From a virus, in the IMG/VR virus record IMGVR_UViG_3300036845_000846, positions 1 through 23,717 of that record: a stretch of 23,717 bases of DNA; one strand, 5' to 3'. The notes beneath the pieces were generated by a model. That model had not been told where the DNA came from. It saw only the letters and a program-made list of their open reading frames with translations, and ran no database searches. The translations under genes and the position numbers were made by a program. This document shows positions 21,901 to 23,717 of this stretch, piece by piece. Numbering within the stretch: the stretch's first letter is position 1; each line of letters starts with the position of its first letter.

Positions 21901-22144
21901 CGGGGCCACCCTCGTCGGCGCGCCGGGCCCAAGGCTCCAGATCGGCCAGCATCTCGCTCAGCCCGTCGCGCAGGGCGCCGATGACGCCGCGCGCGGCCGG
22001 GTACTCCTGGCCCTCCCGCACCGCCGCGTAGATGCGGGTCAGGGTGCGGACGTTGACGCCGGTCAAGTCGCTCATCCGCCCCGCCCAACTGCCGACGCCC
22101 CAGATGCGCTCGCCGAACTGCACGACGATCTCAGCGTTGGTCAC
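21890..22144 (-). CDS. Small helical protein, possible HTH, 84 aa
   Basis: AAGGA sits 8 nt before the GTG at 22144 but directly against the ATG at 22153, so the GTG is preferred. The sequence (AEIVVQFGERIWGVGSW, AGRMSDLTGVNVRTLTRIY, GVIGALRDGLSEMLADLE) is mostly helical, and the R-M-S-D-L-T-G-V-N-V-R-T-L-T-R run could be a recognition helix of a helix-turn-helix. This would be a second possible regulator in the window. The call is weak without a structural comparison. Confidence 0.6.
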   Translation of the reverse strand: MTNAEIVVQFGERIWGVGSWAGRMSDLTGVNVRTLTRIYAAVREGQEYPAARGVIGALRDGLSEMLADLEPWARRADEGGPDAA

Positions 22145-22364
22145 CGCTTCCATCCTTCAGGAGGCCCAAACACGAAGCCATGATCATTGTACCCACCAGC
22201 CCGTGCGTGGCTCGCAGGGCGATCTCCTCTTCGCGCGCTTCCGCGGCAACAGGGCCTCTGGGTTTGGGTGTTTTGTCCGCCTTGAAGACACCGAGCACCA
22301 AGCCAACGACGTTGAGCACCGCGCCGAGGGCAACGAGGAGGATGAAGGCGATGGTGACAATCAT
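22131..22364 (-). CDS. Small membrane protein, 77 aa
   Basis: The N-terminal ~27 residues (IVTIAFILLVALGAVLNVV, then GLVLGVF) form one clear membrane helix, followed by a charged segment (KADKTPKPRG) and an amphipathic helix with a second weak hydrophobic run (HGLVGTMIMASCLGLL). Topology is probably one N-terminal anchor with a cytoplasmic domain, or two helices. It overlaps both neighbours by a few nucleotides. A lysis or superinfection role is conceivable, but there is no lysin in the window to support it. Confidence 0.7.
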   Translation of the reverse strand: MIVTIAFILLVALGAVLNVVGLVLGVFKADKTPKPRGPVAAEAREEEIALRATHGLVGTMIMASCLGLLKDGSGDQR

Positions 22365-22588
22365 GTGCGGCGCTTCCGCTCGCGCTCGACCGCGGCGCCT
22401 GGGGACTCGACGAGCGCCCAGAGGCCGACGCGGTTGCCGTTGACATCCCAGGCGTGGCCCTTGGTCTGGCCGTCGCGATCGAGCTTGCGCGCGATCTCTT
22501 CCAGGATGCGACCAAGCTCGACGGTCGCCAGGGCTGGCGAGCCGCCGAAGGCGTCGTTATCGCAGTCGATCTCAAGCTTGAAGTTCAT
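22361..22588 (-). CDS. Conserved phage hypothetical protein, 75 aa
   Basis: The start ATG directly follows the upstream stop. The order MNFKLEIDCDNDAFG, then ELGRILEEIARKLDRDG and WDVNGNRVGLWALVE is a small alpha/beta protein common in phage genomes, with a helix between two strands and a D-x-N-G-N-R-V-G motif at the end. Function is not known. It is coupled to the membrane protein by an ATGA overlap. Confidence 0.7.
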   Translation of the reverse strand: MNFKLEIDCDNDAFGGSPALATVELGRILEEIARKLDRDGQTKGHAWDVNGNRVGLWALVESPGAAVERERKRRT

Positions 22589-22765
22589 TCAGCCCTCCTT
22601 GGGCTCAGAGGTGGTGGGTTGCCAGTCGCGGGGCGTCGGGTCGCGCTCCCAGGACCATTGGGCGTGTTCAGGCAGGCGATCCCAGGGGATGCGCTCGCCG
22701 CCGTTCGGATAGACCGGCTTGCGCCGGCAGTCCTCTTCGTAGGCGATCTGGCCGGGGGTCTTCAT
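22589..22765 (-). CDS. Small hypothetical protein, 58 aa
   Basis: The start at 22765 has an AAAGGA ribosome site. The open frame upstream is non-coding in composition. The product (KTPGQIAYEEDCRRKP, then W-D-R-L-P-E-H-A-Q-W-S-W-E) resembles a small phage protein family with a T-P-G-Q-I-A-Y-E start and a W-x-x-L-P-x-H-x-Q-x-x-W motif. It may bind a host or phage partner, but no function is known to me. Confidence 0.7.
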   Translation of the reverse strand: MKTPGQIAYEEDCRRKPVYPNGGERIPWDRLPEHAQWSWERDPTPRDWQPTTSEPKEG

Positions 22766-22805
22766 CGGGGTCCTTTCCCTTGTGTGGCGGCACACTGCCG
22801 CTCGT

Positions 22806-23108
22806 TCACGAGTTTAGGTCGTTCCGGGCGGCGTTCAATGCGACCTGCGGCCCCACGTACTCGCTCTCCATCACCGGCGTCAGCTCCAGCGTCGTCACGG
22901 TGAAGAGCTGCATCATCTCGACCCGGAACACCTCGACGGGAAGGCGATCGGACTCGGCCTCCGGCTGGAAACCGGCCAGCCACAGCGCCGTCAGCTGCGC
23001 CAGCGCCGTGCCGACCACCTGGGGCGAATGCCCCGCGAACAGCGGCCTCACGGTCTGGAAGAGAACCTCGGCCTCGGCCGATCCGCACGTCTCAGGGTCG
23101 CGCATCAT
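22806..23108 (-). CDS. Small hypothetical protein, 100 aa
   Basis: AAGGGAG 7 nt upstream of the ATG at 23108 makes that start better than an in-frame TTG further upstream. Residues 1-45 are helical (DPETCGSAEAEVLFQTVRP, SPQVVGTALAQLTALWLA), followed by a mixed segment and a C-terminal helix (LTPVMESEYVGPQVALN). No catalytic motif or membrane helix is visible. It is separated by 40 nt from the downstream gene and by 75 nt from the upstream gene, so it may have its own promoter. Confidence 0.65.
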   Translation of the reverse strand: MMRDPETCGSAEAEVLFQTVRPLFAGHSPQVVGTALAQLTALWLAGFQPEAESDRLPVEVFRVEMMQLFTVTTLELTPVMESEYVGPQVALNAARNDLNS

Positions 23109-23183
23109 CGCCAAGCTCCCTTAGCGGCTTGCAGCCGGAGTCGGCGCCCGCTTGCTACGATTGTCAAGTCCTGCTTGACCGGC

Positions 23184-23573
23184 TCAGCTGCTGATCGGCG
23201 CCCGCCGCACCATCCCGGTGAGCTGCTCGGCCTGAAACTCCAGCGCCGTCATCTGGTGCGGGGTCGGGTAGCCGGCCGGGACGGCGGCGTGCTTCTCCGA
23301 GATCGCCCGCACCGCCGCCTCGTTGAGCGCCATGCCGAGATCGAAGCGGCGCGCCAGGCGGTCGGAGAGGATGCGCTGCTCGCGATTCTGGTAGTCGAAG
23401 TGGGCGACGATGCTGTCGCGCACGGCCCGCAGCTCGCGCCAGGCCAGCTGCTCGACCTCGACCGGGTCCAGCGGGTGCAGGTCCCAGTCCTCGGGGTCGG
23501 GCTCCTCGGCCAGATCGGCCATCAGCGCATCCACGAAGAGGCCGGCGGCGATCCCGAGCAGGAAGCGGTTCAT
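23184..23573 (-). CDS. Hypothetical protein with hydrophobic N-terminus, 129 aa
   Basis: The ATG at 23573 overlaps the upstream stop (ATGA). Residues 1-20 (MNRFLLGIAAGLFVDALMAD) are hydrophobic with an early Arg, consistent with a signal anchor or a buried helix. The next part is acidic (AEEPDPEDWDLHPLDP) and then helical (VRDSIVAHFDYQNREQRI, RLARRFDLGMALNEAAV). No cysteine for a lipoprotein signal appears. Function is unknown. It may be exported or membrane-tethered. Confidence 0.65.
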   Translation of the reverse strand: MNRFLLGIAAGLFVDALMADLAEEPDPEDWDLHPLDPVEVEQLAWRELRAVRDSIVAHFDYQNREQRILSDRLARRFDLGMALNEAAVRAISEKHAAVPAGYPTPHQMTALEFQAEQLTGMVRRAPISS

Positions 23574-23717
23574 TCGCTCGGCACCGGGATTTCGACCGGG
23601 CTGTGGCTGGTCTTGATCCGCGCCGTGGGTCGCCCCGCCTCGTCGACCCGTTGGAAGGTGCCCTGCGGGGCCTCGTTCAGCTGCTGCTCCTTCATCCGCA
23701 CGGCGTTGCGAGCCCGC
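23570..23717 (-). CDS. Partial hypothetical gene at the right edge
   Basis: An open frame reads from the right edge to a TGA at 23570, overlapping the next start as ATGA. The visible 48 residues end with EAGRPTARIKTSHSPVEIPV and P-S-E. An in-frame ATG at about 23699 has no ribosome site, so the true start is probably beyond the window. Nothing identifies a family. Confidence 0.5.
   Translation of the reverse strand, partial: RARNAVRMKEQQLNEAPQGTFQRVDEAGRPTARIKTSHSPVEIPVPSE

Noticed and set aside
23139-23167. TTGACA on the minus strand upstream of the gene at 23108 as a promoter
   Set aside because: No -10 match is found at 16-18 nt spacing, so only half of a promoter is present.
1-23717. 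CRISPR array, insertion sequence or rRNA
   Set aside because: No regular direct repeats, transposase-like protein or rRNA motif was found on either strand.

Overview
The window is a GC-rich stretch of a tailed double-stranded DNA phage genome, or a prophage or metagenomic contig of one. The virion genes fit a short-tailed (podovirus-like) phage: a Mu gpT/HK97-fold major capsid protein, an SU10-type head-tail adaptor, a P22 gp10-like tail hub protein, a very large tailspike, and no tape-measure gene in 14 kb of structural DNA. The high GC, the strong GC bias at third codon positions and the types of small conserved proteins suggest an alphaproteobacterial host, possibly Rhizobiales. That host call is an inference. 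No terminase, portal, polymerase, integrase or lysis gene is recognisable, so the rest of the genome lies outside the window.

Region A (1-14244, minus strand) is the virion module. In transcription order it reads: capsid-associated protein, major capsid protein, decoration-like protein, a short His/Lys-rich protein, a virion protein carrying an inserted repeat module, a conserved structural protein, a zinc-ribbon protein, a small structural protein, a fibre protein, a 1379-residue tailspike, a 111-residue protein, the head-tail adaptor, the tail hub, a small structural protein, and a gene cut by the left edge. Most junctions overlap as ATGA or TGATG, which implies translational coupling. One ~50-80 residue beta repeat occurs several times in the tailspike and once more inside the 282-residue virion protein.

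Region B (14245-16147) is a switch region. It holds a disordered protein on the plus strand, two small minus-strand genes behind a strong extended -10 promoter with a hairpin at the predicted 5' end of the transcript, two intrinsic terminators, another minus-strand gene, and a perfect 13-nt palindrome between that gene and a divergent HTH gene.

Region C (16148-20776, plus strand) is a chain of 15 overlapping genes. It starts with an XRE-like HTH protein and a ParB-like DGRHR protein, and continues with 13 small proteins of mostly unknown function. The last ORF runs antisense through a tRNA gene.

Region D (20629-23717, minus strand) is a second operon of about ten small genes, converging on region C and ending in a tRNA-Gln(UUG) with an encoded CCA. 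The gene at the right edge is incomplete. Regions C and D look like early or accessory operons. Their functions cannot be read from sequence, and they are where an undescribed activity is most likely to sit.
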